A stretch of DNA of 64,000 bases from the NCBI GenBank assembly GCA_938005465.1, contig CALLNU010000024.1:8467-72466 (forward strand), read 5' to 3'. Shown piece by piece: positions 27,329 through 36,267 of the stretch. The translations under genes and the position numbers were made by a program. How positions within the stretch are numbered: position 1 is the stretch's first letter; each line of letters opens with the position of its first letter. Source of the DNA: an uncultured Collinsella sp. Lineage in GTDB: Bacteria > Actinomycetota > Coriobacteriia > Coriobacteriales > Coriobacteriaceae. The notes beneath the pieces were generated by a model. The model saw nothing but the letters and a program-made list of their open reading frames with translations. It was not told the DNA's origin and did no database searches.

Positions 27329-30199
27329 ATGAGTCGCCGCAACACCGAGCTGCTCTTGCTCATCGCCTCGGCGTTCCCCGTCATCCTGCTGTATGCGATG
27401 TACGTCCTCACCGCGGGCGCTGCCATCTCCTTTGAGACGCTCGCCGTACCGATCGGCCTCTTTGCCGCCTTTGCCGCGGCCCACATCGCCGTGCGCATCT
27501 TGGCGCCCGGTGCCGACCCCGCCATCCTGCCCATCGTATTTATACTTTCGGGCATCGGCATCACGTTCGTGACGCGTCTCGCCCCCGCTCTCGCCATCTC
27601 ACAGCTCATCATCCTGTTTGTCTCGGTGGCGCTCATGGTGGGAACGCTTGCACTAGTCAAAAACCTCGACGTGGTCATGCGCTACAAGTACACCTTTGGC
27701 ATCATCGGCATCATTCTGCTGATGCTGCCTATCTTTATCGGCACCACGATCTCGGGCTCCAAGCTGTGGATTCGCATCGCGGGCTTTACCATCCAGCCCG
27801 GCGAGTTCGCCAAGGTCTTTATCGTCCTGTTCCTGGCCGGCTACCTGGCCGAGAACCGCGAGCTGCTCTCCATCTCCAACCGCAAGATTCTGGGCTTTAA
27901 GATCCCTCGCCTGCGACTGCTGCTGCCGCTGTTTGCCGTGTGGGGTGTGTGCCTGCTCGTCGTCGTCTTCGAACGCGACCTGGGTTCGGCCGTGCTGTTC
28001 TACACCATCTTCTTGCTGATGCTCTACGTTGCCACGGGGCGCTTTTCGTATGTCGTTATCGGCCTTGCGCTCTTAGCTGTTGGAGCCGTGGGCGCCTACA
28101 AGTTCCTGTCTCACGTTCAGGTGCGTTTCCAGGTTTGGCTCGATCCGTTTAAGGACGCCCAGGGCCAGGGCTACCAGATCGTCCAGTCGCTCTTCTCGCT
28201 TGCCGATGGCGGTCTGGTCGGTGTTGGCATCGGCAACGGCATGGCCAACAACATCCCTGTCGTCGAGTCCGACTTTATCTTCTCGGCTATCGGCGAGGAG
28301 ATGGGCCTTTTGGGCGGCGGCGCCGTGCTCATCCTGTTTATGCTCTTTGCCGTTCGCGGCCTCACCACGGCTGCCCGCGCTAAATCCGACCTCGCCGCCT
28401 TTAGTGCCACAGGCCTTACGGCCGCCATCAGCTTCCAGGCCTTCTTGATCGTTGGCGGCGTAACCCGCTTGATCCCGCTGACCGGCGTCACCCTGCCCTT
28501 TATGAGCCAGGGCGGCTCCTCTCTGCTGGCGAGCTTTATCATCGTCGCGCTCCTGCTGCGCGCCGGTGACGAGGCGACCGGACGCGAGGCCGAGCTTACC
28601 GGCACCGGCACCATGGCCGCCATCACCGATGATCAGGTCGCATCTGCCGCCGCCCCGACGGGCACGCGCTTTGCCACCTCGTCTTCCTACGGCAGCGGCA
28701 GCCATTCCGTCGGCTCACGCATGCGCCGTCGCCTGCTCGACACGCCTGAATCCGGTGTGCTCGGCCGCGTTGCGCTCGCCAACCGTCTAACCCGTGCGGT
28801 GCTCGCCTTTACGGCGCTGTTCGCCATCCTTATCGGCAACCTCACCTATGTCCAGGTCATCAAGGCCAAGGACTATCAGGACATGCCGACCAACAACCAC
28901 ACCATCGCCCGCTCCAAGTACATCCAGCGCGGCTCCATCATCACGTCCGACGGCGTGACGCTGGCCGAGTCGCTGCAGCAGGAGGACGGCACCTACGTAC
29001 GCTCCTACCCCAACGGTAACCTGGCAGCTCACGTGGTTGGCTACGTGAGCCAGCAGTATGGCACCACCGCCATCGAGAGCGTCATGAACGACACGCTCAC
29101 CGGTTCTAAGGACTACTCCAGCTGGAACAATGCCATCGCGTCGCTCGCGGGCCAGACCCAGCCGGGCAACACCGCCAAGCTCACCATCGACTCGCGTATC
29201 CAGACGGCGGCCGAGCAGGCACTCAAGGGCTTTAAGGGCGCTGTAGTGGTCATCGACCCGCGTACCGGCGCGGTGCTCGCATGTGCCAGCTCGCCCACCT
29301 ACGACAACACCAACATCGATGCCCTGCTGCAGACGGGCGGCGGCGAGGACGGCTCCATGTACAATCGCGCCATGGACGCGCTGTACACGCCGGGCTCAAC
29401 GTTTAAGGTCGTTACGCTTTCCGCGGCACTCGAGACCGGTACCGCCAGCCTTACCAGCACCTACCAGGCGCCCGGCTCCATGGACATCGGCAACGCACCG
29501 GTCACCAACTATGCCAACGAGAGCTACGGCACCATCAGCCTGCAGCAGGCCTTTGCCGTGTCCTCCAACGTCGTCTTTGGCCAGGTGGCAAACGAAGTTG
29601 GCGCAAACACGCTCGTACAGTTTGCCAACGCCTTTGGCTACGGCCAAAAGCTCGGCCAGGACCTGACCTCCGCGGCCTCCATCATGGCCGACCCGTCGCT
29701 CATGACCGAGTGGGAGACCGCCTGGGCCGGTGCCGGCCAGCCTGTCGGCATGGACCACACGCCCGGCCCGCAGACCACCGTCATGCAAAACGCCGTGATT
29801 GCCGCCGCCATCGCCAACAGTGGCGTGGTCATGGACCCGTACTTTGTAGCCCAGGTACTTGCCCCGGACGGAACCGTGGTCAAGACCACGCAGTCCCGCT
29901 CGCTGGGGCAGGCCGTCAGCTCCGCCACGGCCGACCAGGTCAAGCAGGCCATGCTTGCCGTCGTCCAGTCCGGCACCGGCACCGATGCCCAGATCCCCGG
30001 CGTCAAGGTCGCCGGCAAGACCGGCTCGGCCGAGACCGGCGGCACCAACGTCAACTCTATGTTCGTTGGCTTTGCACCTTACGATTCACCCACGGTCGCC
30101 ATCTCGGTGGCCTTGGAGGATTTCGACAAGCATGACGTCGAGGCCGCCAAGATCGCCGGTATCGTCCTGACCGCGGCGCTTGCCGCACAGGGAGCGTGA
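27329..30199 (+). CDS. SEDS (RodA/FtsW) - class B PBP fusion
   Basis: The 956-residue chain joins two enzymes that are normally separate. Residues 1-430 form a SEDS polymerase with about ten membrane helices and conserved segments such as GSKLWIRIAG, QPGEFAK, RDLGSAVLF and a C-terminal PFMSQGGSSLL. After a linker, a transmembrane helix near 489 starts a penicillin-binding transpeptidase. It has the catalytic STFK motif (about 690), SSN (about 744) and KTG (about 896). Together they polymerise and cross-link lipid II into peptidoglycan. The ATG at 27329 is preceded by AAAGGGAG; a GTG at 27320 overlaps that site. The frame is continuous through the junction, so this is a true fusion of rodA- and pbpA-type genes. 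Confidence 0.93.
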   Translation: MSRRNTELLLLIASAFPVILLYAMYVLTAGAAISFETLAVPIGLFAAFAAAHIAVRILAPGADPAILPIVFILSGIGITFVTRLAPALAISQLIILFVSVALMVGTLALVKNLDVVMRYKYTFGIIGIILLMLPIFIGTTISGSKLWIRIAGFTIQPGEFAKVFIVLFLAGYLAENRELLSISNRKILGFKIPRLRLLLPLFAVWGVCLLVVVFERDLGSAVLFYTIFLLMLYVATGRFSYVVIGLALLAVGAVGAYKFLSHVQVRFQVWLDPFKDAQGQGYQIVQSLFSLADGGLVGVGIGNGMANNIPVVESDFIFSAIGEEMGLLGGGAVLILFMLFAVRGLTTAARAKSDLAAFSATGLTAAISFQAFLIVGGVTRLIPLTGVTLPFMSQGGSSLLASFIIVALLLRAGDEATGREAELTGTGTMAAITDDQVASAAAPTGTRFATSSSYGSGSHSVGSRMRRRLLDTPESGVLGRVALANRLTRAVLAFTALFAILIGNLTYVQVIKAKDYQDMPTNNHTIARSKYIQRGSIITSDGVTLAESLQQEDGTYVRSYPNGNLAAHVVGYVSQQYGTTAIESVMNDTLTGSKDYSSWNNAIASLAGQTQPGNTAKLTIDSRIQTAAEQALKGFKGAVVVIDPRTGAVLACASSPTYDNTNIDALLQTGGGEDGSMYNRAMDALYTPGSTFKVVTLSAALETGTASLTSTYQAPGSMDIGNAPVTNYANESYGTISLQQAFAVSSNVVFGQVANEVGANTLVQFANAFGYGQKLGQDLTSAASIMADPSLMTEWETAWAGAGQPVGMDHTPGPQTTVMQNAVIAAAIANSGVVMDPYFVAQVLAPDGTVVKTTQSRSLGQAVSSATADQVKQAMLAVVQSGTGTDAQIPGVKVAGKTGSAETGGTNVNSMFVGFAPYDSPTVAISVALEDFDKHDVEAAKIAGIVLTAALAAQGA

Positions 30200-30331
30200 T
30201 GCCCATGATCGAATCGGACACCCGAGGCGCGCCGCGGCCGAAGAGTTAGCGGCAACGCGCCACACGGCCCCAGCGGCCACATCGTAGGTACTACACACAT
30301 CGTTGAGCGAATAGTTATGTTAGGAGCAGGA

Positions 30332-32293
30332 ATGGAACAGAGGGTCCTCGGGGGAAGATACCTCCTCAAGGATAAGGTGGGAACGGGCGGCATGGCGACC
30401 GTCTACCGTGCACAGGACCAGGTCCTCGACCGCACGGTCGCCGTCAAGATCATGCTGCCGCAGTATGCCGGCGACGCAACCTTCGCCGCACGCTTTAAGC
30501 AGGAGGCCCAGGCAGCAGCCGGTCTCTCCTCCCCCTATATCGTGGGCGTCTACGATTGGGGCAAGGACGGCGACACCTATTACATCGTCATGGAGTACTT
30601 GCGCGGCACCGACCTTAAGAGCGGCATCAAGAGCCACGGCGCCCTCGACCCCAAGAAGGTCGCCCAGATCGGCTCGCAGATTAGCTCCGCGCTTTCGGTC
30701 GCCCACAAGCACGAGATCATCCACCGCGACATTAAGCCGCAGAACATCATGGTGCTGCCCGACGGCAACATCAAGGTGATGGACTTTGGCATCGCGCGCG
30801 CCAAGAACAGCCACCTCACGCAAGACAACAACGTGCTGGGAACCGCCCACTACGTCAGCCCCGAGCAGACCCGCGGTCAGGACCTCGGCCCCACCTCGGA
30901 TATCTACTCGCTGGGCGTCGTGATGTACGAGTGCGCCACCGGCCGCGTCCCCTTTGACGGTGACGACGCTATCTCGGTCGCACTCAAGCAGGTCAACGAG
31001 CTGCCTATTCCGCCGAGCCAGATCAACTCCGGTGTCGACGCCGACCTTGAGCGCATCATCCTCAAGTGCATGGAGAAGGACCCGGCAAACCGCTTCCAGA
31101 CCGCCGACGAGCTGCGTCAGGTGCTCAACAGCTACCTGTCGGGCCGTGCCGTCAACGTCTCGGAGCCCACGCGCATCATCGGTGCCCCCAGTGAGCTGGG
31201 TGCCACCAAGACTCGCGAGCTTTCCGATCAGACGCGCGCCATGGTGCGTCCCGTCTCGGGCGTGAGCGGCCAAAATACCGCCCGTAGCTCGGTTTCGGGC
31301 TCCACCGGCTCCTACGAGGTCGAAAAGCCCAAATCCAACAAGAACAAGATCATCGCCGCCGTGGTGGCAGCCGTTGCCGTCATCGGCATCGTGGTGGCCT
31401 TTGCCACAGGACTCTTTGGCGGCGAGCAGGTCACCGTGCCCGATGTGCTGGGCAAGGACCAGCAGACTGCCGTCGAGCTGATCAAGGAAGCTGGCCTCGA
31501 GGTCGGCACCATCGACCAAAGCTACAACGACGATGTCGACGAGGGCAAGGTCGCCGAGCAGACGCCCAACGGCAACACCAAGAAGGCCAAGGGCACCAAG
31601 GTGAACCTGGTAATCTCCAAGGGCCCCAAGCCCTCCGAAAAGGTTGAGGTTCCCAAACTTGTCGGCCTGACCAAGGACCAAGCAGAAGCCGCACTGGCAA
31701 GCGTTGGCCTGAAGGGCAACGCCTCCGAGGAGGCCAACGAGGCTGATGAGGGCCAGGTCTTTGAGCAGGGCACCGAAGCCGGTAAGGAAGTCGCGAAGGG
31801 CACGACCATCTCGTACAAGGTCTCGAGCGGCCCGGATACCACGTCCGTCCCCGACCTGACCGACATGACCGAGGCCCAGGCGCGCAACGCCCTCGATATG
31901 GCAGGCTTTGGCGTCGACGTGAGCTACCAGGAGAACGACTCGGTTACCGAGGGCACCGTGATCAGCTGGAACCCCAGCGGCAAGCAGAAGCCCGGCGCCA
32001 CGATTACCGTCGTCATTGCCAAGAAGTCCGGCAAGGCCAGTGTTCCGGGCAACCTGTACGGCAAGAGCATCTCCGCCGCCGTCACCGCGCTCAACAACGC
32101 CGGTTTCTATAACATCGGCTTCTGTGACCAGAACGGCAATCCCGTAAGCGGTAACGAGGATGCCACCGTTACGGGCGTCTCCCCCACTGGCAAGCAGTCC
32201 ACCGACAGCACGATTACGCTGACGGTCGCACTTTCTGGCTCGGGTTCGGGCTCTGGCTCGGGCACGGGTGACGATTCCGGTACGACCAACTAG
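30332..32293 (+). CDS. pknB: PASTA-domain Ser/Thr kinase PknB
   Basis: The 653-residue protein has a cytoplasmic kinase domain with VGTGGMATVY, Lys39 in VAVKI, HRDIKPQNIM (131-140) and MDFGIAR (150-156). A juxtamembrane linker and one transmembrane helix (about 341-363) follow, then four extracellular PASTA repeats (starting near 366, 433, 506 and 576). It ends in a Gly/Ser tail. PASTA kinases sense muropeptides or lipid II and control wall growth and division. I used the ATG at 30332 preceded by AGGAGCAGG; an in-frame ATG at 30317 is less well placed. It ends the operon before a strong terminator. The 130-base gap before it could hold an extra promoter. Confidence 0.96.
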   Translation: MEQRVLGGRYLLKDKVGTGGMATVYRAQDQVLDRTVAVKIMLPQYAGDATFAARFKQEAQAAAGLSSPYIVGVYDWGKDGDTYYIVMEYLRGTDLKSGIKSHGALDPKKVAQIGSQISSALSVAHKHEIIHRDIKPQNIMVLPDGNIKVMDFGIARAKNSHLTQDNNVLGTAHYVSPEQTRGQDLGPTSDIYSLGVVMYECATGRVPFDGDDAISVALKQVNELPIPPSQINSGVDADLERIILKCMEKDPANRFQTADELRQVLNSYLSGRAVNVSEPTRIIGAPSELGATKTRELSDQTRAMVRPVSGVSGQNTARSSVSGSTGSYEVEKPKSNKNKIIAAVVAAVAVIGIVVAFATGLFGGEQVTVPDVLGKDQQTAVELIKEAGLEVGTIDQSYNDDVDEGKVAEQTPNGNTKKAKGTKVNLVISKGPKPSEKVEVPKLVGLTKDQAEAALASVGLKGNASEEANEADEGQVFEQGTEAGKEVAKGTTISYKVSSGPDTTSVPDLTDMTEAQARNALDMAGFGVDVSYQENDSVTEGTVISWNPSGKQKPGATITVVIAKKSGKASVPGNLYGKSISAAVTALNNAGFYNIGFCDQNGNPVSGNEDATVTGVSPTGKQSTDSTITLTVALSGSGSGSGSGTGDDSGTTN

Positions 32294-32345
32294 TCGCCAC
32301 CCCACCGCTCATCACGGCTCTCGCCGCAAACATATTCGCTCACAG

Positions 32346-32384
32346 GCGCCCGCTTGCTCCCCCAGCAAGCGGGCGCTTTGTTTA
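32346..32384 (+). terminator. Terminator of the envelope-signalling operon
   Basis: GCGCCCGCTTGCT and AGCAAGCGGGCGC form a 13-bp stem followed by TTTGTTTA. It lies about 50 bases past the pknB stop. Confidence 0.9.
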
Positions 32385-32471
32385 TCGACAGGCCAGGGCT
32401 CCATAGCAACACAAAGAGGCCCGCAAAAACAAGCCTCCCAGGTGACAACAGAATATGTAATGCAGTAATTA

Positions 32472-32669
32472 CTAGCCGCAGAACTTCACCATGGTCTCGA
32501 CCACGAGCTTCTCGGAGTTGAGCTGCTGTATCATGATGCCCTGCTGGAACAGCGGGATGTTGGCGCGCGTGCGCTCCGGATCGGAGTGCTCGACGAACTC
32601 CTTCTTATCCAAGGTGCAGACCGAGCGCGACAAAACGACTTCGAAGCGACCCATTACGGCATCGCGCAT
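32472..32669 (-). CDS. Small hypothetical protein
   Basis: A 65-codon minus-strand frame, or 60 from the second ATG at 32654 (MGRFEVVLSRSVCTLDKKEF), has G/C-rich third positions like nearby genes. It mixes charged and hydrophobic residues normally. No strong ribosome binding site was found. The upstream end is divergent from the LacI-type regulator and shares its operator region. The family is not recognised. Confidence 0.45.
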   Translation of the reverse strand: MRDAVMGRFEVVLSRSVCTLDKKEFVEHSDPERTRANIPLFQQGIMIQQLNSEKLVVETMVKFCG

Positions 32670-32682
32670 GCGCTACAATCTC

Positions 32683-32698
32683 GGTTAATCTGTTAACC
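32683..32698. promoter_or_regulatory. LacI-type operator candidate before the regulator gene
   Basis: GGTTAATCTGTTAACC has perfect 6-bp inverted arms. It lies 24 bases before the regulator start and resembles the ATTAATCGTTTAACC sites upstream of the epimerase gene. It is a likely autoregulatory site. Confidence 0.55.
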
Positions 32699-32721
32699 AC
32701 CCGAAAGCAGCAGGAGGCCCC

Positions 32722-33732
32722 ATGCCCACACCAGGCAAGCGCCCATCCATGCGCCAGATTGCCGTCGCGGCCGGCGTATCCGTCGCCACGGTCTCCCACG
32801 TCATCAACGGCAGCGGCCGTTTTTCCGAAGACACCCGCAAACGCGTGGAAGCCGCCCTAAAGGAATACGGCTACGTCACGAACATGGCGGCGAAGAGCCT
32901 CCGTATGGCCCAGTCCCGGACCATCGGCATGATCGTGCCGGACATCTCCAACGACTTCTTTTCCAAGATCGCCCTGCATGTGGAGCGCGAGCTGGCAACC
33001 GAGGACTACTCGGTCTTTGTTTGCAACAGCGCCAATGACCCCGCCCGCGAGCGTGACTACTTCCGCACGCTGGCAAGCAAGCAGGCCGACGGTATCATCT
33101 GTATCTCCGGCCTGCGCAGGCTCGACGGCGAGTTCGTCCCCCACGGAATCCCCGTGGTCTGCATCGACCGTGCGCCCGAAAACGACCTCGGTTTCCCACA
33201 CGTGGGCTCCGACAACATCGGCGGTGGCTACATGGCGACCGAGCACCTCATCGAGCGCGGCTGCAAGGACATCCTGAGCATCTCGAGTTTTACCGCCAAC
33301 TACCCCGGCAACGAGCGCCAGATGGGCTACGAGCGGGCGCTCGCCGCGCACGGAATGCCGCTACGCCGCGACTACCAGCTGTTTGTCTCGGGTAAGCAGC
33401 CGAGCATCATCGAGTCGGAAGAGCTCGTGACCGACTTCCTCTCCACGGGCTACCCCGTCGACGGCGTCTTCGCCCATAGCGACCACGCAGCCGTGGGCGC
33501 GCTGCGTGCGCTCGTTGCCGCCGGCAAGCGCGTACCCGAAGACGTCCGTCTCATCGGCTTCGACGATTCCGTTTACGCGCAGCTTCCGACGCCGCAAATC
33601 AGCACCATCCGCCGCTTCCCCGAGCGCCTCGCGCACGAGGGATGTCAGGCCCTGCTCGCCCTGCTGCGCGGCGAAGAGCCCGAGATGGAGACGCTTGTCC
33701 CCGTTAAGCTCGTGCAACGCGCGAGCAGCTAG
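32722..33732 (+). CDS. LacI-family transcriptional regulator
   Basis: The 336-residue protein has the LacI N-terminal helix-turn-helix and hinge (MRQIAVAAGVSVATVSHVIN, residues 10-29, then EALKEYGYV-like hinge). A periplasmic-binding-protein-like sugar domain follows with TIGMIVPDISNDFF and LIGFDDS segments. AGGAGG precedes the ATG. It is convergent with rpiB and close to a set of sugar-phosphate genes, so it probably represses that locus and is released by a sugar or sugar phosphate. The effector cannot be read from the sequence. Confidence 0.93.
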   Translation: MPTPGKRPSMRQIAVAAGVSVATVSHVINGSGRFSEDTRKRVEAALKEYGYVTNMAAKSLRMAQSRTIGMIVPDISNDFFSKIALHVERELATEDYSVFVCNSANDPARERDYFRTLASKQADGIICISGLRRLDGEFVPHGIPVVCIDRAPENDLGFPHVGSDNIGGGYMATEHLIERGCKDILSISSFTANYPGNERQMGYERALAAHGMPLRRDYQLFVSGKQPSIIESEELVTDFLSTGYPVDGVFAHSDHAAVGALRALVAAGKRVPEDVRLIGFDDSVYAQLPTPQISTIRRFPERLAHEGCQALLALLRGEEPEMETLVPVKLVQRASS

Positions 33733-33794
33733 ACAGCGGGCAGCGAATAGCCGCGTTTTTCTCTCGCATGTGCTCTATCCCACGCGCGACATGC

Positions 33795-33828
33795 AAAAAG
33801 CCCGCCACCACACGGGTGACGGGCTTTT
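33795..33828. terminator. Bidirectional terminator between LacI regulator and rpiB
   Basis: AAAAAGCCCG and CGGGCTTTT arms form a GC stem flanked by A-run and T-run, which suits both convergent genes. Confidence 0.85.
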
Positions 33829-33831
33829 CCG

Positions 33832-34308
33832 CTACCAGCCGCGTGCTTCCTCCGCACGTACGAGCTGACGAGCCTCGATCTGGCGAATCATATCGATGCG
33901 TCGCTGGTGACGGCCGCCCTCGAACTCGCCGGTGAGCCAGGCGTCGACAATCATTTTGGCCAGCTCGATGCCTACCACACGAGCACCAAATGCGAGCATG
34001 TTGGTGTTGTTGTGCTCGCGCGACAGGCGAGCGGAATACGGCTCAGAGCAGGTGCAGCAACGGATACCGCGCACCTTGTTGGCGGCAAGCGAGATGCCCA
34101 CACCCGTACCGCAGATAACGATACCGCGATCAACCTCGCCGGACATGACAGCGTCCGCCACGGCCTCACCCGCGATGGGATAGTCAAAGCGCTCGGTGCT
34201 GTCCGTACCGAAGTTCACGACTTCGTAGCCGTACTTCTCCTGGATATACGCCGTGATGGCTTCCTTGTACTCGACTGCGACGTGGTCGTTTCCAATACCG
34301 ATCTTCAA
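33832..34308 (-). CDS. rpiB: RpiB/LacAB-family sugar-phosphate isomerase
   Basis: The 158-residue protein has the family hallmarks GNDHVAVEYK, CGTGVGISLAANK and NNTNMLAFGARVVG. RpiB interconverts ribose 5-phosphate and ribulose 5-phosphate. Close relatives act on allose 6-phosphate or galactose 6-phosphate, so the substrate may be a hexose phosphate from the linked PTS. It follows the epimerase gene by 72 bases on the minus strand and probably shares its transcript. Confidence 0.9.
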   Translation of the reverse strand: MKIGIGNDHVAVEYKEAITAYIQEKYGYEVVNFGTDSTERFDYPIAGEAVADAVMSGEVDRGIVICGTGVGISLAANKVRGIRCCTCSEPYSARLSREHNNTNMLAFGARVVGIELAKMIVDAWLTGEFEGGRHQRRIDMIRQIEARQLVRAEEARGW

Positions 34309-34380
34309 AAGAGACCCCTTTCCATAAGAACCATTCGCGCATGCCGCGCGCTCAATCCGTCCTAATTCGCCGTTCCGCTT

Positions 34381-35034
34381 CTAATACACCTCGCCGGCGC
34401 GCAAACGGCGCAGACACTCCTCGTAACCAGCGTCCTTGCCAAACAGCGCACTGGTGCCCAGGATAAATCCGTCCGCGCCAATGGCGGACAGGTCGCGCAC
34501 GCGCTCGGGCGAGCAGGCGCCGTCGATCATGAGCTTGAAGCCAAAGCGCTCCTTCAGCGCGGCAAGGCGACGCACCTTGTCGTTCGTGAACTCGATAAAG
34601 CTCTGACCGGCAAAACCCGGATTCACCGTCATGACCATCACGTAATCGCAGAGGTTCAACATCTCCTCGATCTCGGAGATAGAGGTGTCGGGGTTCACGG
34701 CGATACCGGCGCTCTTGCCGAGGGACTTAATCGCGGCGAGTGTCTTGACCACGTAACGCTCGGACTCCGGATGGATATAGATGATGTCCGCGCCGGCGGA
34801 GGCGAAAAGTTCAACCTTGCTGGCAGGATTCTCGACCATAAGGTGCACGTCGACGAGCTTGTTGGTGGCAGCTCGCACGGCCTTGATGTCTTCGAGACCC
34901 ATGGCGAAATTGGGAACGAAACTGCCGTCCATCACGTCGCAATGGAAGATGTCGATGCCGGCGGCGTCGAGATCCTCGACGGTCGCGCGCAGATTGCCGT
35001 AGTCGGCGCACATGAGACTGGGGCAGAGCAGCAT
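34381..35034 (-). CDS. rpe: Ribulose-phosphate 3-epimerase family protein
   Basis: The 217-residue TIM barrel has HCDVMDGSFVPN, VDVHLMVENP, VNPGFAGQSF and the MIDGACSPE segment, with metal-binding His and Asp of the Rpe family. It would epimerise ribulose 5-phosphate, or allulose 6-phosphate as in AlsE. Usual Rpe has DGG where this has DGA, a small deviation also compatible with an AlsE-like role. Pairing with an RpiB homologue and a PTS supports a dedicated sugar catabolic function. Operator-like repeats lie upstream at 35077 and 35111. Confidence 0.88.
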   Translation of the reverse strand: MLLCPSLMCADYGNLRATVEDLDAAGIDIFHCDVMDGSFVPNFAMGLEDIKAVRAATNKLVDVHLMVENPASKVELFASAGADIIYIHPESERYVVKTLAAIKSLGKSAGIAVNPDTSISEIEEMLNLCDYVMVMTVNPGFAGQSFIEFTNDKVRRLAALKERFGFKLMIDGACSPERVRDLSAIGADGFILGTSALFGKDAGYEECLRRLRAGEVY

Positions 35035-35076
35035 AGTGAACTCCTTATCTGCTCGGTGATTATCTACTCGGTGGTA

Positions 35077-35125
35077 ATTAATCGTTTAACCTTTATCTAC
35101 AGTCTGGCTGATTAATCGTTTAACC
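35077..35125. promoter_or_regulatory. Two identical operator-like repeats before the epimerase gene
   Basis: ATTAATCGTTTAACC occurs at 35077-35091 and again at 35111-35125, spaced 34 bases. Each has a near-palindromic TTAAnCGnTTAA centre, the layout of LacI-family sites. A related GTTGTTAACC lies just after. Confidence 0.6.
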
Positions 35126-35299
35126 ACGTTGTTAACCTGCAGGCTTTTCCAGATTCACAACGTTGCCATATTTGCCTATCTAGCTGGTATCATGCAGGAG
35201 CCCGCACCACGAAACGCTGTCGTATTCCCTAGGAAGAAATCCCGCTACGCGGACAGCAGCAGCCAGGGGCCGCAATCCGCAGACCTGAGCCCGGACCCC

Positions 35300-36043
35300 C
35301 TACGCTCCAGGCGTGATCAGGCGCGCGCACTGGGCGATCTTCTCGTCATAGGACTCCGCGATAATCGACACACCATCGAACCCAAACGCGCGAACATTCG
35401 AGAACTGATGGAACTTCGAGCTGTCGCACAGCACGTACGCCTTATTCGAATTCTCGCGCACGATGCGCTTCTTCGCCGCCTCAACGTAGGAGGGCGTCAT
35501 GACGCCGCGGTCCTCGTCAATCGCGTTGGTCCCGATAAACGCCTTATCGAAGTACAGATCGCGCAGGATCGATTCGGTCATAGAACCGCAGAACGAGGAG
35601 TTCACATAGTTGAACTCGCCACCCACCACGATGAGCTGGGCGCGCGTCTCGCTCTTAATCAGGCACGCCGAGGCATCCGTCGTGTAAATTGTCACGTCGC
35701 GGTCGAGCAGCAGACGCAGCAGCGCCGTGCAGGTGGAACCCGAGTCCAAGTAGAGCGTGTCCCCGTCCTCAACAAAACGCAAGGCGACTTGGGCAATCTG
35801 TTCCTTCTCACTCCCGTGTAGGCCCGAACGCGTCGAGATACTCACCTCGTGGACAGCCGAGAGGAGCCTCACCGCGCCGCCCGAAAGATGCTCAACCTTG
35901 CCAAGCGCCTCCAGCTCCTTGAGGTCGCGACGTAGCGTCGAAATAGAGACGCCCGGCAGCTCCTCCTGCAGCTCGGAAATCCTCGCGAGGCCCGACTTCT
36001 GCAGGCACTCTACAATTCGCTCCTGGCGCTCATACGGAATCAT
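35300..36043 (-). CDS. DeoR-family transcriptional regulator
   Basis: I start at ATG 36043 (247 residues, MIPYERQERIVECLQKSG) because GGAGAGG precedes it and DeoR proteins typically begin this way; the ATG at 36085 adds 14 residues. It has a winged helix with ISTLRRDLKELEALGKV and the sugar-phosphate-sensing domain with DSGSTCTALL, VVGGEFNYVNSSFCG and IGTNAIDEDRGVMTP. It likely senses a phosphorylated sugar made by the adjacent PTS and isomerases. It lies downstream of the EIIBC gene on the minus strand with a 224-base gap that has its own operator-like site. Confidence 0.92.
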   Translation of the reverse strand: MIPYERQERIVECLQKSGLARISELQEELPGVSISTLRRDLKELEALGKVEHLSGGAVRLLSAVHEVSISTRSGLHGSEKEQIAQVALRFVEDGDTLYLDSGSTCTALLRLLLDRDVTIYTTDASACLIKSETRAQLIVVGGEFNYVNSSFCGSMTESILRDLYFDKAFIGTNAIDEDRGVMTPSYVEAAKKRIVRENSNKAYVLCDSSKFHQFSNVRAFGFDGVSIIAESYDEKIAQCARLITPGA

Positions 36044-36148
36044 ATTGGGAACCTCTCCAAACCACTCTGCTTCACGCTCGTTCATTTCTTTTCGAAAAGT
36101 GTAACGCACAAGCAGAATAGCGGCCGCCACCTGTTGCGATGACGACCG

Positions 36149-36163
36149 CTTAATCGATTGACC
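36149..36163. promoter_or_regulatory. Operator-like site upstream of the DeoR gene
   Basis: CTTAATCGATTGACC resembles the two sites before the epimerase gene (TTAATCG core). It may tie the DeoR gene into the LacI-family regulon. Confidence 0.4.
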
Positions 36164-36267
36164 TACCCTCTCGTTCACAATTTGAACGAGGTTGACACAC
36201 CTCGCGTAAGCGCGACGCTCTTCAAGCGAAGAGAACGACCCTAGGAGAGGCGGCGCATCCGGGGCTC

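Noticed and set aside
30320..32305. A 661-codon minus-strand frame over pknB
   Set aside because: It is a shadow of the PASTA kinase gene with low-complexity composition and no ribosome binding site.
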